64,000 bases of DNA from Acidithiobacillus acidisediminis (GTDB lineage: Bacteria > Pseudomonadota > Gammaproteobacteria > Acidithiobacillales > Acidithiobacillaceae), in assembly GCF_023277115.1 (NCBI RefSeq), contig NZ_JALQCS010000001.1, positions 310,001 through 374,000 of the forward strand. Direction: 5' to 3'. Below the pieces are notes generated by a model. It made no database searches. It was not told the origin of the DNA and worked only from the letters and a program-made list of their open reading frames with translations. This document shows positions 19,092 through 27,533 of the stretch, piece by piece; position 1 is the first letter of the stretch; the number at the start of each line of letters is the position of its first letter. The position numbers and the translations under genes are program-made.

Positions 19092-20711
19092 TCACGGTGC
19101 GCCCACGCCTCTCTTATTGAGAGTCCGCATATACACCCGTATCTCCTGATCCGATACCGCACTGTATACGCCCCAGTAAAAAATCACGAGGCTGACTGCC
19201 GCGATCAGCGCCATTCCCTCATAGAAACTGATCAATCCCATGCCCCCCAGCGATTTGGGACTGATCCACGAGGTGCCCCAAATCACGAGAAAATATGGAA
19301 TGATCCACCACATGTGTTGCCAGCCCATCTCGCTGATGGGTTCCTTCCGGAACCAGCCCCACAGCGCGTAGAGCCCCAGCAAGACAAATAAGGTGCCGAA
19401 GATGAAGTTCAGGGTATGTAAACCCGACCAATATACGATCCAGGTCCCCACGACGAAGGATATGGGCGCGATGATCTTTGCTCCGGGCAGGGTAAACGGA
19501 CGTTCCATCTGCGGCATGGCCTTGCGCAACTGTAACAGAACGACGGGACCGATCACGTAAGAGAGAACCGTCATCGATGCGATGTAGCCAACCATCTTCT
19601 GCCAAGAGGGAAAGGGTAGGAAAAATATCGCGCCGACGACATAGAGGAGCAGTAGACTGGTCCAGGGGACGCCTTGGCCATTAATCTTGCCCAGGACCTT
19701 CGGGAAGGCACCACTTTCCGCAGTGGCCAGGGTGACGCGTGCCGATGTTGCAGTGTAAATCAATGCCGTACCCGCAGGAGAGACAAACGCATCGGCGTAA
19801 AGCAGCAAAGCCAACCACGTGATACCTATGGTCGAAGCCAAGGCCGCAAACGGACCATTGATGCCGGAAAAATGTAAATGTTCCCAGCCACCATGCGCCA
19901 GATCTGCAGTAGGAACGGCGCCGATAAAGGCCACTTGCACCAGAATGTAGATACCGCCTGCAATCAAGACCGAGACGATGGTCGCCAGGGGCAAGTCACG
20001 CTTGGGATTCTTGCTCTCCCCTGCAAGATCGATGGCATGACGGAAACCCAGCAGGGAAAATATCACGCCCCCCGTTGCCACAGCCACGAACATCTCCTGT
20101 ATGTTACCTGCTGTATTCTTGGGAATGCTATGAAAATTCCCGGAGTGCCAACCAAATACAATAAACAGAATACCCGTCAATGCAGGAATACCAATTTTCC
20201 ACCAAGTTGCGCCGTTGTTGATTCTGAAGATCCAGCGAACCGACAGGAAATTCAGACCCACAAAGAAGGCCAGAGCAATGAGCGCATATATGTATCCCTG
20301 CGCACTCAGCAATGCGCTGTGCGGCTGGAGAAAATGAGGAAAATAGTTATTGGCATACGTCAACAATGCCGTCACTTCGATCGGCGCGATGGTTGCGTAC
20401 GACAAAAACAATATCCAGGTCCACATATTCCCAACAATGGGGCCATTACCCACATTGGCCAAATGAACGACTGCACCTGCCTTGGGAATCAAGGGGGCAA
20501 GCTCGGCGAAAACAACTGCCAGAAGCAAAATGGCGACCATGCCAATTATCCAGGACCCGATTGCGAAAGGACCCGCCATCTTCGCGGTGAATAAAGGCCC
20601 GAACAGCCACCCAGATCCGATAGATGCCCCGACACAGGCAAGGATCAGCCCCTGCAACGTACCGTCTCGACGCAATCCGGGCCGACGATTTTCAAATTCG
20701 ACTGTACCCAT
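19092..20711 (-). CDS. APC-superfamily amino acid permease
   Basis: A 539-residue integral membrane transporter with 12-14 hydrophobic segments. The first segment holds the APC signature GLILACVGASIGSGWLFGPL, and GFRHAIDLAGESKNPKRDLP is the consensus loop after TM6. Likely imports an amino acid or amine by proton symport; substrate unknown. ATG at 20711 has an AAGGGA site seven bases upstream; an in-frame codon at 20726 is less well placed. Last gene of the minus-strand run below sor. Confidence 0.87.
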   Translation of the reverse strand: MGTVEFENRRPGLRRDGTLQGLILACVGASIGSGWLFGPLFTAKMAGPFAIGSWIIGMVAILLLAVVFAELAPLIPKAGAVVHLANVGNGPIVGNMWTWILFLSYATIAPIEVTALLTYANNYFPHFLQPHSALLSAQGYIYALIALAFFVGLNFLSVRWIFRINNGATWWKIGIPALTGILFIVFGWHSGNFHSIPKNTAGNIQEMFVAVATGGVIFSLLGFRHAIDLAGESKNPKRDLPLATIVSVLIAGGIYILVQVAFIGAVPTADLAHGGWEHLHFSGINGPFAALASTIGITWLALLLYADAFVSPAGTALIYTATSARVTLATAESGAFPKVLGKINGQGVPWTSLLLLYVVGAIFFLPFPSWQKMVGYIASMTVLSYVIGPVVLLQLRKAMPQMERPFTLPGAKIIAPISFVVGTWIVYWSGLHTLNFIFGTLFVLLGLYALWGWFRKEPISEMGWQHMWWIIPYFLVIWGTSWISPKSLGGMGLISFYEGMALIAAVSLVIFYWGVYSAVSDQEIRVYMRTLNKRGVGAP

Positions 20712-20751
20712 TAATATCCCTTCCAATTTTTATAAATTTCTTCCTGACCAT

Positions 20752-20775
20752 CGCACGTAGTAAACAGTCTGTCAA
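20752..20775 (-). promoter_or_regulatory. Possible promoter for the APC permease
   Basis: Minus-strand TTGACA (complement of 20770-20775) with a weak -10 candidate GATGGT 17 bases on. Only the -35 is convincing. Confidence 0.3.
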
Positions 20776-20869
20776 CCCGACAACAATATCACGTAGTTAT
20801 CATCAGCAGAAAGAATACACAGAAGAGATTATATACGGCCCTGGGTATCACCACCGTCCGGATCTTAAT

Positions 20870-21322
20870 CTAGAGACTCTCCAGCATGTTCCGGGTCTCG
20901 CGCTGCCAATCCGCAATTATCCGCAGAGAGAGGTTGACCACAAAGCCACAGAGAATCAGAATAGCGTTGGCTGTCTGCATATCCAGGTACGCCCCGGACC
21001 CCTTTTGAAAGATCAGGGCAGCATTTTTGGTGCCGTTGGCCAGCAACTCTAGGGTGAATAGGGAAGAAGAGAAAATAATTACACTCGTAAGACAGACATT
21101 GATCGCCAGATTCCAAGTGTTATGAACGATCCGCCGAGCAACAAGAACTGCATCCGAGAAGTAAATAATCGACATTAGAGATATCTCGAGGGACAATTCT
21201 GATATATTTCCAGCATATATGCTGATTGTGACAAAGAAGACATAGATGAGAACCGGGATACTCAGAATGCTGATTTCCGAAAACGCGGTGATCACAATAT
21301 GCAGCAGTTTCCGATAAGACAT
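20870..21322 (-). CDS. Hypothetical integral membrane protein
   Basis: A 150-residue protein with about four hydrophobic segments (residues about 10-35, 45-62, 72-95 and 125-142) and a charged C-terminus (IIADWQRETRNMLESL). I do not recognise the family; the size and topology resemble small four-helix membrane proteins. ATG at 21322 (MSYRKLLHIVITAF) is used because the upstream extension is Arg-rich and unlikely; the ribosome site is weak. Lies between the permease and the EexN-like lipoprotein, same strand. Confidence 0.55.
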   Translation of the reverse strand: MSYRKLLHIVITAFSEISILSIPVLIYVFFVTISIYAGNISELSLEISLMSIIYFSDAVLVARRIVHNTWNLAINVCLTSVIIFSSSLFTLELLANGTKNAALIFQKGSGAYLDMQTANAILILCGFVVNLSLRIIADWQRETRNMLESL

Positions 21323-21362
21323 AATAAACCCGTAATGGTAGCGGCCATGCCCGCAGGGAGGT

Positions 21363-21635
21363 TCACGAAAGGTCATGCGCCAAACTTTGCGCCGTCTTCT
21401 TGGCGTTATAGGATAAAGCCTCGTTTCCAGCTTTTGCTGCATTCTTGCATGACATGCTTTTGGGGCGGGCAGCGCTATCTGCGCACCATTTACTCTCCTT
21501 ATGCATTTGCCCTTGATGATGCAAGTACCAATTTACGGTGTGCCCACCGGCGGGGCCGTCATCAATGCCGGAGCATCCGGATAATGCTAGCCCAGCCAGC
21601 ACGCTAACCAGTCCAGCGACTAGTCCACTGTTCAT
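21363..21635 (-). CDS. EexN-like small lipoprotein
   Basis: A 90-residue predicted lipoprotein: hydrophobic signal MNSGLVAGLVSVLAGLAL followed by lipobox LSGC. The mature part has the pattern TVNWYLHHQ...KWCADSA...CKNAAKA, two cysteines and Asn-Ala spaced as in EexN-family entry-exclusion-type lipoproteins. ATG at 21635 has AAGGAG eight bases upstream, so the longer reading from 21668 is rejected. EexN proteins are often plasmid or ICE associated, which fits an imported segment, but chromosomal copies of unknown role are common. Confidence 0.65.
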   Translation of the reverse strand: MNSGLVAGLVSVLAGLALSGCSGIDDGPAGGHTVNWYLHHQGQMHKESKWCADSAARPKSMSCKNAAKAGNEALSYNAKKTAQSLAHDLS

Positions 21636-21680
21636 TCGTGATCTCCTTCGGCTACCCGGATATGACATTTTGAGATGATG

Positions 21681-21713
21681 TAAAACGCCCGACCGTCGAG
21701 GCGGGCCGTCGGG
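21681..21713 (-). terminator. Terminator of sor
   Basis: Reading the minus strand 16 bases after the sor stop: CCCGAC ... GTCGGG stem (21688-21693 with 21708-21713) and then CGTTTTA. GC-rich stem plus short T-run. Confidence 0.55.
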
Positions 21714-21728
21714 ATTTCTCCAGCTACG

Positions 21729-22664
21729 TCACTTGACCAGTTTTTTTCGCCACTGTCCTTGTTCCATCATGGGTGCGAATATCTGGTAGTAGGGGCCTTT
21801 ATCGAGGTGCGCCAAAACGCCCTCATTATGGATCTGTCGACATTCGTAATCGAGCATGGCATGCGCAATGCCCATGTGTGCAGCTTCTGGGGACTCCCAT
21901 TCCATATGCACCAAATATTGAGTTGGCGTCTGCCCCGGAATGGGTGGAGTCTCTGGGATCGCACTACCGCGGTTGGTATTGTAGGCCGGAGGATTGGCTC
22001 CAAGGGTCGCCTTGAGCATACCCTGGGGGTCGAGCTGGAAGGAACCAATGGCAGAAACCCCGAATTGCTTCAGGATCATCCAGCCAATCATTCCTGGCAC
22101 ATTGTCCTTGAACCAGCGCAGCGTCTTTTCCGCGCCTTCTTCAAATTGCTGTTCATGGCCATCCATGACCCAATGATCGCCGATGGCAATGGCCCGCTTC
22201 GCCGCTAATGCCACTTTTGGCACAGCCTCTTGCTTGGCAAAGGCTCCACCGAGAGCCGCCGGCACGTCCGTCATGGCGACGATGGGTGGCAAATCTGAGC
22301 GAATGATTTCGTAGTATGGCTCCCATGGGCCTTCGATGACCATGTCCAGGCAGTCGCCGCAGAGTTCGTAGATCTCCTTGAAATTATCGTGATGCATTTC
22401 TTCGTGGGATTTTACATCTTTCCACACCGTGTATTGAAACATCCCAATGGGATTCAAAGTTTCGTGCATATCAATAGCGCCACCGCCATAACGTCCCGCC
22501 ATGGGATGAATGCCGGTTTGCAACAACTGCTCAAAACCCAAAAACCCGGAGTGAGATGCTGTGGTGATACACACTTTTGGTCCAACCTTCATCATCGTCT
22601 GATAACTTTCCGGTCGGTTTGCGACCTTGGACTGGTTGATCGCAACGATGGGATTATTGCTCAT
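21729..22664 (-). CDS. sor: Sulfur oxygenase reductase
   Basis: Cytoplasmic enzyme that disproportionates elemental sulfur with oxygen into sulfite, thiosulfate and sulfide; forms a hollow 24-mer with a mononuclear iron. The 311-residue protein retains the three conserved cysteines (C32, C102 and C105, the last two in LCGDC) and the iron ligands H87, H91 and E115, one residue shifted from the archaeal numbering. A perfect AGGAGGTGA lies before ATG 22664. Own terminator downstream suggests a single-gene unit. SOR in this genus is restricted to few species, notably A. caldus. Confidence 0.96.
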   Translation of the reverse strand: MSNNPIVAINQSKVANRPESYQTMMKVGPKVCITTASHSGFLGFEQLLQTGIHPMAGRYGGGAIDMHETLNPIGMFQYTVWKDVKSHEEMHHDNFKEIYELCGDCLDMVIEGPWEPYYEIIRSDLPPIVAMTDVPAALGGAFAKQEAVPKVALAAKRAIAIGDHWVMDGHEQQFEEGAEKTLRWFKDNVPGMIGWMILKQFGVSAIGSFQLDPQGMLKATLGANPPAYNTNRGSAIPETPPIPGQTPTQYLVHMEWESPEAAHMGIAHAMLDYECRQIHNEGVLAHLDKGPYYQIFAPMMEQGQWRKKLVK

Positions 22665-22862
22665 ATATTCACCTCCTGAATGACAGAAATAAATTCTCCT
22701 CTTTGATGTTGATCCTTTCTGTGCGAAGCCTGATATTTACAGGACCTCACCGCGGGTGCCCGTGAACAGAGCGGAGTGGGCGAGCCCAATCCGGTCACGT
22801 TTTAGCCGCCAAAGTCTAAGCCGATTTTATATGGCACATCACTAATCCTAGAGTCATTACCA
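22665..22862. other. sor upstream intergenic region
   Basis: About 200 bases between the DUF4168 remnant and sor. Apart from the strong Shine-Dalgarno I see no convincing -35/-10 pair, and no -24/-12 sigma-54 motif or TGTCCC inverted repeat. Confidence 0.4.
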
Positions 22863-23155
22863 TCAGCCGATCTTCTGTATCTCAGCATTTGCACGTTTGG
22901 CGAAACTTGGATCGGTTTCTGCCTTGTGGATGAGGCTGTTGTACTCATCTGGCGTCAGGTGGTGCTCACTGAGGATTGCCATTGCCTGTTTCCCGTATGA
23001 CCGCACCTTTTCCTGCTTCTGTTCCTTGCTGAGGCTTTTATTTGCCGCAATAGCTTGAACATGTTGATTGATGGGCTGTATTTCCTTTACGGAAGCAGCA
23101 AAGTTCTTCATTTCCTGCGCATTGACATGCCCGACTGAAGAGGGCGCTGGTGGTT

Positions 23156-23163
23156 CCTGCATT
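23156..23163. repeat. IS66 target duplication, left copy
   Basis: CCTGCATT, identical to 25672-25679 at the other end; 8 bp is the usual IS66 duplication length. Confidence 0.95.
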
Positions 23164-23254
23164 GTAACCGGTCTCTCAGCGGCGTTCTTCCCCCCTCCAT
23201 TGGCATGAGGCAGGATGGCTTATTGCCTGGTCGGGATTGAGGTGGGCGGTGGAA

Positions 23255-24850
23255 TCAGCGGTGTTGCTGGAAGCGGTGCAGATCGGAGCGCAGGGGTGCC
23301 TGGGCAAAGTGCTCTTTCCACAGACGAGGGGTGAGTTGGGCCACGTCCTTGGCCGGATGCTGACCGACCCGCTGCAGGACGTCTACGAGATAATCGTAGG
23401 GATCGATCCCCTGCAGGCGGCAGGTACTGAGCAGACTCTGGATGATACCGAGATGCTCTGCACCAAGTTCAGTCCAGCAGAAGAGCCAGTTTTTTCTCCC
23501 CAAGGGAATGGGTCGGATCTGGCACTCGATGTGGTTGGTGTCGATGGGCACGTCAGGTTCTTCCAGAAAGACCTGCAGCGGCCCCTTGCGACTGTGGACG
23601 TAGGCGAGGGCCTTGGTGAAGGGATTGCTGGGTAGCAAGGCCGTATCCGTCAGCTGCTGTTCGACCCAAGTGAAGAACTGGGCGACCCGGGGGCGGCTAT
23701 GGGTATAGCGATAGTGCCGCTTGTCCGCACCGCTCAATCCTTGGCTGCGAATCTCATCTTCGACGCGATAGAACGCCCGGATCTGCTCCAGGGCCTCGGC
23801 CACCCTTTCCGGGGCGTGGGCCTCGGCACGCACGAACTCCCGTCGGCTGTGGGCCCAGCACTGGGCATGGATCAGCCCCGCGTTTTCTTTCTGGAAGCGG
23901 GCATAAGCGGCATAGCCATCGCTCAGGAGCACCGTACCCGGCGCCAAGGGGCCCAAGAGCTCCCGGATGTGGATGGTGCCCCGGCTTTCGGCATAGGGAA
24001 AGCAGATCTCCTGGGCATCGCCAAAGACCGGCCAGAAGTACCCTTGGTGCATCTTGCCCTTTTCCCGGCGTCCCGCCTTGATGGGGGTCTCGTCCATAGT
24101 CAGCACGCGAGACTGGCGAATGCTCTCAAACTGGGCCGTATAGATGGGGGACAGGAGCAGAATGGACCGTTGCACGAGATCGGTGAGCCAAGAGCGACTG
24201 ACCCGCAGGCCTTGGGCCACCATCCGCTGATGCTGCCGATAGAGCGGCAAGTGGTACAGGAACTTATCCGTCAGGATTCCCGCCAGCAGGCTGACATCGG
24301 CCCGGCTGCCGTCCAGAACCCCCATGGGAGCCGGGGCGGTGTGCAGGGTCTCCGATTCCCGGAGCTTGACCACCGGCCGCTCGTATTTGAGGACGACATA
24401 GCTGCCTGGCCGCTGGGCCAGGCGGTAGCTGACCTTGGTATCGATGATCTCGCAGGCGTCGGGATCGAGGCCTGCGATCTCGGGAGCCGGGAGGGTGATG
24501 GTTTCGGTAGGTACCCGGCTCTCATCGAAGAAGGGCAGGCTTTCGGCCCGATCTTCCGGCCGTTTGGGCGCGGCGCGAGTATGGGCGGCGACGATACGAA
24601 GAGGCGCAGGTGCGACTTCCGCCGGAGAAAACTCCTGACCGAGACTCAGCTGCTCGACCGGAGGCGGAGGGACGCGCCGTTCGCTCTTCTGGCCGAAGAA
24701 CTGCTGGCGGAACCAATCGAGCTGGCTTTGGAGCCCTTGGATTTGGGCTTCAAATTTCTTGTGGATGGTGGCATTGATCTCGACCTGCAGCTGCCAGGCA
24801 GCGAGGGCTTCGGGGTAGTTTCTGGGGGTGGGAGATTCTGCCAAATCCAT
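23255..24850 (-). CDS. tnpC: IS66 transposase TnpC
   Basis: The 531-residue DDE transposase of the element. An N-terminal coiled coil and leucine-rich region (about 20-55, QGLQSQLDWFRQQFFG) precede the zinc-binding-like and catalytic parts; VLTMDETPIKAG and VLLSDGYAAYARF give the first two catalytic Asp, and the C-terminal IS66 domain contains the RPIPLGRKNWLF box. Full length, no frameshift. Confidence 0.95.
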   Translation of the reverse strand: MDLAESPTPRNYPEALAAWQLQVEINATIHKKFEAQIQGLQSQLDWFRQQFFGQKSERRVPPPPVEQLSLGQEFSPAEVAPAPLRIVAAHTRAAPKRPEDRAESLPFFDESRVPTETITLPAPEIAGLDPDACEIIDTKVSYRLAQRPGSYVVLKYERPVVKLRESETLHTAPAPMGVLDGSRADVSLLAGILTDKFLYHLPLYRQHQRMVAQGLRVSRSWLTDLVQRSILLLSPIYTAQFESIRQSRVLTMDETPIKAGRREKGKMHQGYFWPVFGDAQEICFPYAESRGTIHIRELLGPLAPGTVLLSDGYAAYARFQKENAGLIHAQCWAHSRREFVRAEAHAPERVAEALEQIRAFYRVEDEIRSQGLSGADKRHYRYTHSRPRVAQFFTWVEQQLTDTALLPSNPFTKALAYVHSRKGPLQVFLEEPDVPIDTNHIECQIRPIPLGRKNWLFCWTELGAEHLGIIQSLLSTCRLQGIDPYDYLVDVLQRVGQHPAKDVAQLTPRLWKEHFAQAPLRSDLHRFQQHR

Positions 24851-24900
24851 AGCAGAATCATAACACTAACTGCTTAATATCGCAAGCATTTCAGCGGGTT

Positions 24901-25254
24901 TCAGGAGAATTTTTCTCCGTTTTGGTGCCGATAACGGCGCCTTTTTTGGACGCCATCGATGCCCTCCAACAGGAGTTTGAGACCGGTCCAGTCGATCTCC
25001 GCTTTGGGGGGATGCCGCCACGACCAAAAGCCACCCCGCTCCAGGCGCTTGGCCCAGAGACAGTATCCCGTTCGATCCCAATACAGCACCTTCATCTGGG
25101 TCGCCCTGCGATTCACGAAGACGAAGCAATGCCCGGACAGGGGATCCTGGGCGAAGGTCGGATGCACCAAGGCCGAGAGCCCGTCGAAGGACTTACGCAT
25201 GTCCACCGGCACCCGGCAAAGAAAGACCCGGATGCGTCCTTCCGGAAAGAACAT
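24901..25254 (-). CDS. tnpB: IS66 accessory protein TnpB
   Basis: The 117-residue IS66 Orf2 protein with the family pattern RVFLCRVPVDMRKSFDGLSALV, GHCFVFVNRRATQMKVLYWDRTGY and the terminal RYRHQNGEK-like tail. Required with TnpA and TnpC for IS66 transposition; its biochemical role is unclear. Confidence 0.94.
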   Translation of the reverse strand: MFFPEGRIRVFLCRVPVDMRKSFDGLSALVHPTFAQDPLSGHCFVFVNRRATQMKVLYWDRTGYCLWAKRLERGGFWSWRHPPKAEIDWTGLKLLLEGIDGVQKRRRYRHQNGEKFS

Positions 25255-25257
25255 CCC

Positions 25258-25587
25258 TCAGCCTCGCCGAATCGAGAGGACGCAGCCACCCCCCAGGTCG
25301 AGGCGAATCTCCAGGGGCAGCGCCCGCGCTGCAGATGGTGGCACAGCACCCAGGCCCAATTCCACGAAGGCAGGAGCCATCGCCTCCCCATCATCCCCGG
25401 GAGCTACCACGCCACCGCTCTCCAGGCGCAGGCGACGCCGCCAATAATAAAACTGCGGCAGGGACAGTCCGTGTTCTGCGCAGAACTGTCGGGCAGAAAG
25501 GCCACAAGCCTCGTATTCCTGCATCCGTTGCTGCCAGACCTCCGTCCGGGCCTGAACCTTGCCGCTATCTTCTGGGGTGTTTTCCAT
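25258..25587 (-). CDS. tnpA: IS66 accessory protein TnpA
   Basis: The 109-residue IS66 Orf1 protein with a helix-turn-helix (CGLSARQFCAEHGLSLPQFYYWRRRL) and a C-terminal strand-rich part ending IRLDLGGGCVLSIRRG. First gene of the element, 84 bases from the right end; tnpB starts three bases after its stop. Confidence 0.92.
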   Translation of the reverse strand: MENTPEDSGKVQARTEVWQQRMQEYEACGLSARQFCAEHGLSLPQFYYWRRRLRLESGGVVAPGDDGEAMAPAFVELGLGAVPPSAARALPLEIRLDLGGGCVLSIRRG

Positions 25588-25671
25588 GACGCCAATCCTT
25601 TACAAGAACGATGGCGCCATGCTGGGCAATGCCTGCTCAGAAGGGAAGAACGCCGGTCAGAGATCGCTTAC

Positions 25672-25679
25672 CCTGCATT
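25672..25679. repeat. IS66 target duplication, right copy
   Basis: CCTGCATT, identical to 23156-23163. Confidence 0.95.
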
Positions 25680-25913
25680 GAGGGCTGCGTGGGTTGGCCT
25701 TGTCCGGACTGCATGCCGGGAGAGGGAGACATAGCAGCAAATGCCATGCTACTCCCCAAAACAAATGCTACCGGTGCAACGCTGGCTGCGAGAACTCTGA
25801 TTTTCATATTTCCAGATCTCCTAATATATCATATGGAAGTTTAGGTATATCATGACGTTTTTACTTACGTCAAAAACGTTTTGTGAATTTCTGTTTATCA
25901 GAGAAATGAAAGA

Positions 25914-26615
25914 TCAGCTATTGGACGCAATATCGCTATGTTTTTCACATTGCTCAGGAAAGCGAAATTTCTGAAACAGCTCTGGTCCATCTCCCAAAAA
26001 CCAGAGGAGCAGTTGATTTTCCCAATCGGCGATCCGCGCGGGCTGGATATCCACCCACGCTCCACTGTTGGGATCTCGCTGCTGACAGGGTACATCTGCG
26101 CGGATACGGACGCCTTGTTCCGCAACGTCGAAATAAAAAGCCGCACAACTGAGACACATCTTGTCTGTCTCGCTCAGCTGATCATACCGTTCCTGGGTCA
26201 GTCCGGTTGGATTGTAGATGGGAATACGGGAATGAATCTCGGGTAGTGGATCCTCCCAGGGAGGCGGGGCCGGGATCCTTCGTCCCTCGCAATCTACGGA
26301 CTCGCCTGTGGCGGATAATGGATGCAGAAGATTGGCGGGCACATCCGGTAGCCCACTCTGTGCTGTGGTTTCCTCTTTGTCCAACCACCGGGATGACACC
26401 GGAGGAGTCGTTTGGGTTTCTGCACTCTCCGGGACGGACGGGTAGAGTTTGGGTGCGGCGATAGGCGTCAGATCGTAGTGGCCGCCTTCCAGTCTCTGTC
26501 GGGCGATCTCCACCACGAGTTCGATTCCAGCCTTCTTCCCCGCCTCAATCTTATCCGCCAGGCCTTCCACCAACATCGCCTGTTCATTGGTAATCGTTAT
26601 TCTGAGCTCTTTCAT
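25914..26615 (-). CDS. Hypothetical protein, 233 aa
   Basis: I do not recognise this protein. The N-terminal 45 residues (MKELRITITNEQAMLVEGL, then KIEAGKKAGIELVVEIARQRL) look like a strand plus helices; residues 60-130 are Pro/Ser/Thr-rich and probably disordered; the C-terminal part contains CLSCAAFYFD and a further Cys in VPCQQRD, a possible metal or thiol site. No signal peptide. ATG 26615 has GGGAGA eight bases upstream, better than ATG 26636. Sits between the two DUF4168 genes, same strand. Confidence 0.6.
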   Translation of the reverse strand: MKELRITITNEQAMLVEGLADKIEAGKKAGIELVVEIARQRLEGGHYDLTPIAAPKLYPSVPESAETQTTPPVSSRWLDKEETTAQSGLPDVPANLLHPLSATGESVDCEGRRIPAPPPWEDPLPEIHSRIPIYNPTGLTQERYDQLSETDKMCLSCAAFYFDVAEQGVRIRADVPCQQRDPNSGAWVDIQPARIADWENQLLLWFLGDGPELFQKFRFPEQCEKHSDIASNS

Positions 26616-26643
26616 CAGAAGATTCTCCCTGTTCATCGACTTG

Positions 26644-27027
26644 CTAACTAATATATTTTTTGACTCGCGCGGCGAAGCGTGGATCAATTTGCGTTTTGCG
26701 TATCAAGGACGCATAGCGCACCGGAGTCAGGTGGTTATGGAGAACCACACCCTTGATCTGGCCTTCGTATTGGGCGAGTTTATATCTCTTCTCCTGGTTG
26801 TTTAATTTGGGGTTTTTTGCCAATTCATGGGCCTTGATGTCTATGGGCTGTATCTCTTTGATCACAGAGACAAAGCGCACCAACTCTTGGTGGGATACCG
26901 GCTGTTTGGCCTCTCGTTGAATCATCGCGAGAGACCGACTGTAGGCTGGCGTTGCCGCGAGAGCGACAGCGGTGCTTACCGTAATCATCGCGACCATCAA
27001 AACGGTCTGCTTGAATATCGCCTTCAT
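26644..27027 (-). CDS. Exported DUF4168-domain protein
   Basis: A 127-residue protein with signal peptide MKAIFKQTVLMVAMITVSTA ending near ALAATPA, then the DUF4168 region: VIKEIQPIDIKAHELA, LNNQEKRYKLAQYEGQIK and HLTPVRYASLIRKTQIDPRFA. It is an intact paralogue of the IS66-split gene. ATG at 27027 follows AAGGAGGG; the longer reading to 27105 is rejected. Function unknown; periplasmic. Ends 29 bases before the hypothetical gene at 25914-26615. Confidence 0.8.
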   Translation of the reverse strand: MKAIFKQTVLMVAMITVSTAVALAATPAYSRSLAMIQREAKQPVSHQELVRFVSVIKEIQPIDIKAHELAKNPKLNNQEKRYKLAQYEGQIKGVVLHNHLTPVRYASLIRKTQIDPRFAARVKKYIS

Positions 27028-27206
27028 ATGCCCTCCTTCATCACGCTCCGGATCGTTGGCAATGAATCGGCACTTGCTGCAGTCGGGAAACGCTGTCGCA
27101 AACAAGTGCCATTCCCATCAGCACCTCCTGGATGCAAAAAGTGAAGTATGTGGTGAACTCCCGCAGCGAACCGGCCAATATCTGCAACAGTTCGCCATGG
27201 CACTGA

Positions 27207-27443
27207 CTAGTCCGGCCCGGCTTGGGAGGCTCCAGCCTGCCCGCCGGATTGACTACCGGACCCACCAGGCTGCGGCATACTTGGCTGACTACCAGGCTGG
27301 GAGGTACTGGACGGGCTCGATTGAGACATGCCTGGCGATTGTCCTACGTTGTGCCCTCCAGAGCAGCCTGCCAACGCCGCCGCAATCACCAACAGGGACG
27401 CCAGATGCACCATCCCTCGGTTTCGTTTGGTCATCCTATTCAT
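27207..27443 (-). CDS. Small Gln/Gly/Ser-rich lipoprotein
   Basis: A 78-residue predicted lipoprotein: charged start MNRMTKRNRGMVH, hydrophobic stretch LASLLVIAAA and lipobox LAGC. The mature part is low complexity (repeats of QPG, SQS and GG), so it is an anchored disordered peptide. AGGAAAG precedes the ATG at 27443. Composition resembles the linkers of the neighbouring exported proteins. No function can be assigned. Confidence 0.65.
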   Translation of the reverse strand: MNRMTKRNRGMVHLASLLVIAAALAGCSGGHNVGQSPGMSQSSPSSTSQPGSQPSMPQPGGSGSQSGGQAGASQAGPD

Positions 27444-27533
27444 GTGCTTTCCTTACAGACAGATTTACAGAGCGGCCCCGAATCCACTCTCCCACCCCAC
27501 GGGCGAGGGTGATCCAGGGCCATCGCTCCGTGT

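Larger units (their letters stand above)
23164..25671 (-). mobile_element. IS66-family insertion sequence, 2508 bp
   Basis: Ends are imperfect inverted repeats of about 29 bp (25 matches), each starting GTAA and sharing the block CGGCGTTCTTCCC (left 23164-23192, right 25643-25671). Flanked by the 8-bp duplication CCTGCATT at 23156-23163 and 25672-25679. Contains the three standard genes tnpA, tnpB and tnpC, all on the minus strand and all intact, so it may be active. Confidence 0.95.
22863..25807 (-). pseudogene. DUF4168 exported protein gene split by IS66
   Basis: The 5' part (25672-25807) encodes a signal peptide, MKIRVLAASVAPVAFVLGSS then MAFA, and a Gln/Pro/Gly-rich linker. The 3' part (22863-23163) encodes the DUF4168 domain with VKEIQPI and HLTPDEYNSL. 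The two halves are separated by an IS66 element with duplicated target CCTGCATT; removing the element and one copy joins them in frame as ...TQPSMQEPPAPSS... to give 142 residues. As it stands the 5' half reads about 15 codons into the element and stops, and the 3' half has only an internal ATG with no ribosome site. A paralogue is at 26644-27027. Confidence 0.9.

Noticed and set aside
22665-22862. A TGGCAC hexamer near 22832 upstream of sor as a sigma-54 promoter
   Set aside because: It lies on the strand opposite to sor transcription and no TTGCA-type -12 element is at the right spacing on either strand.
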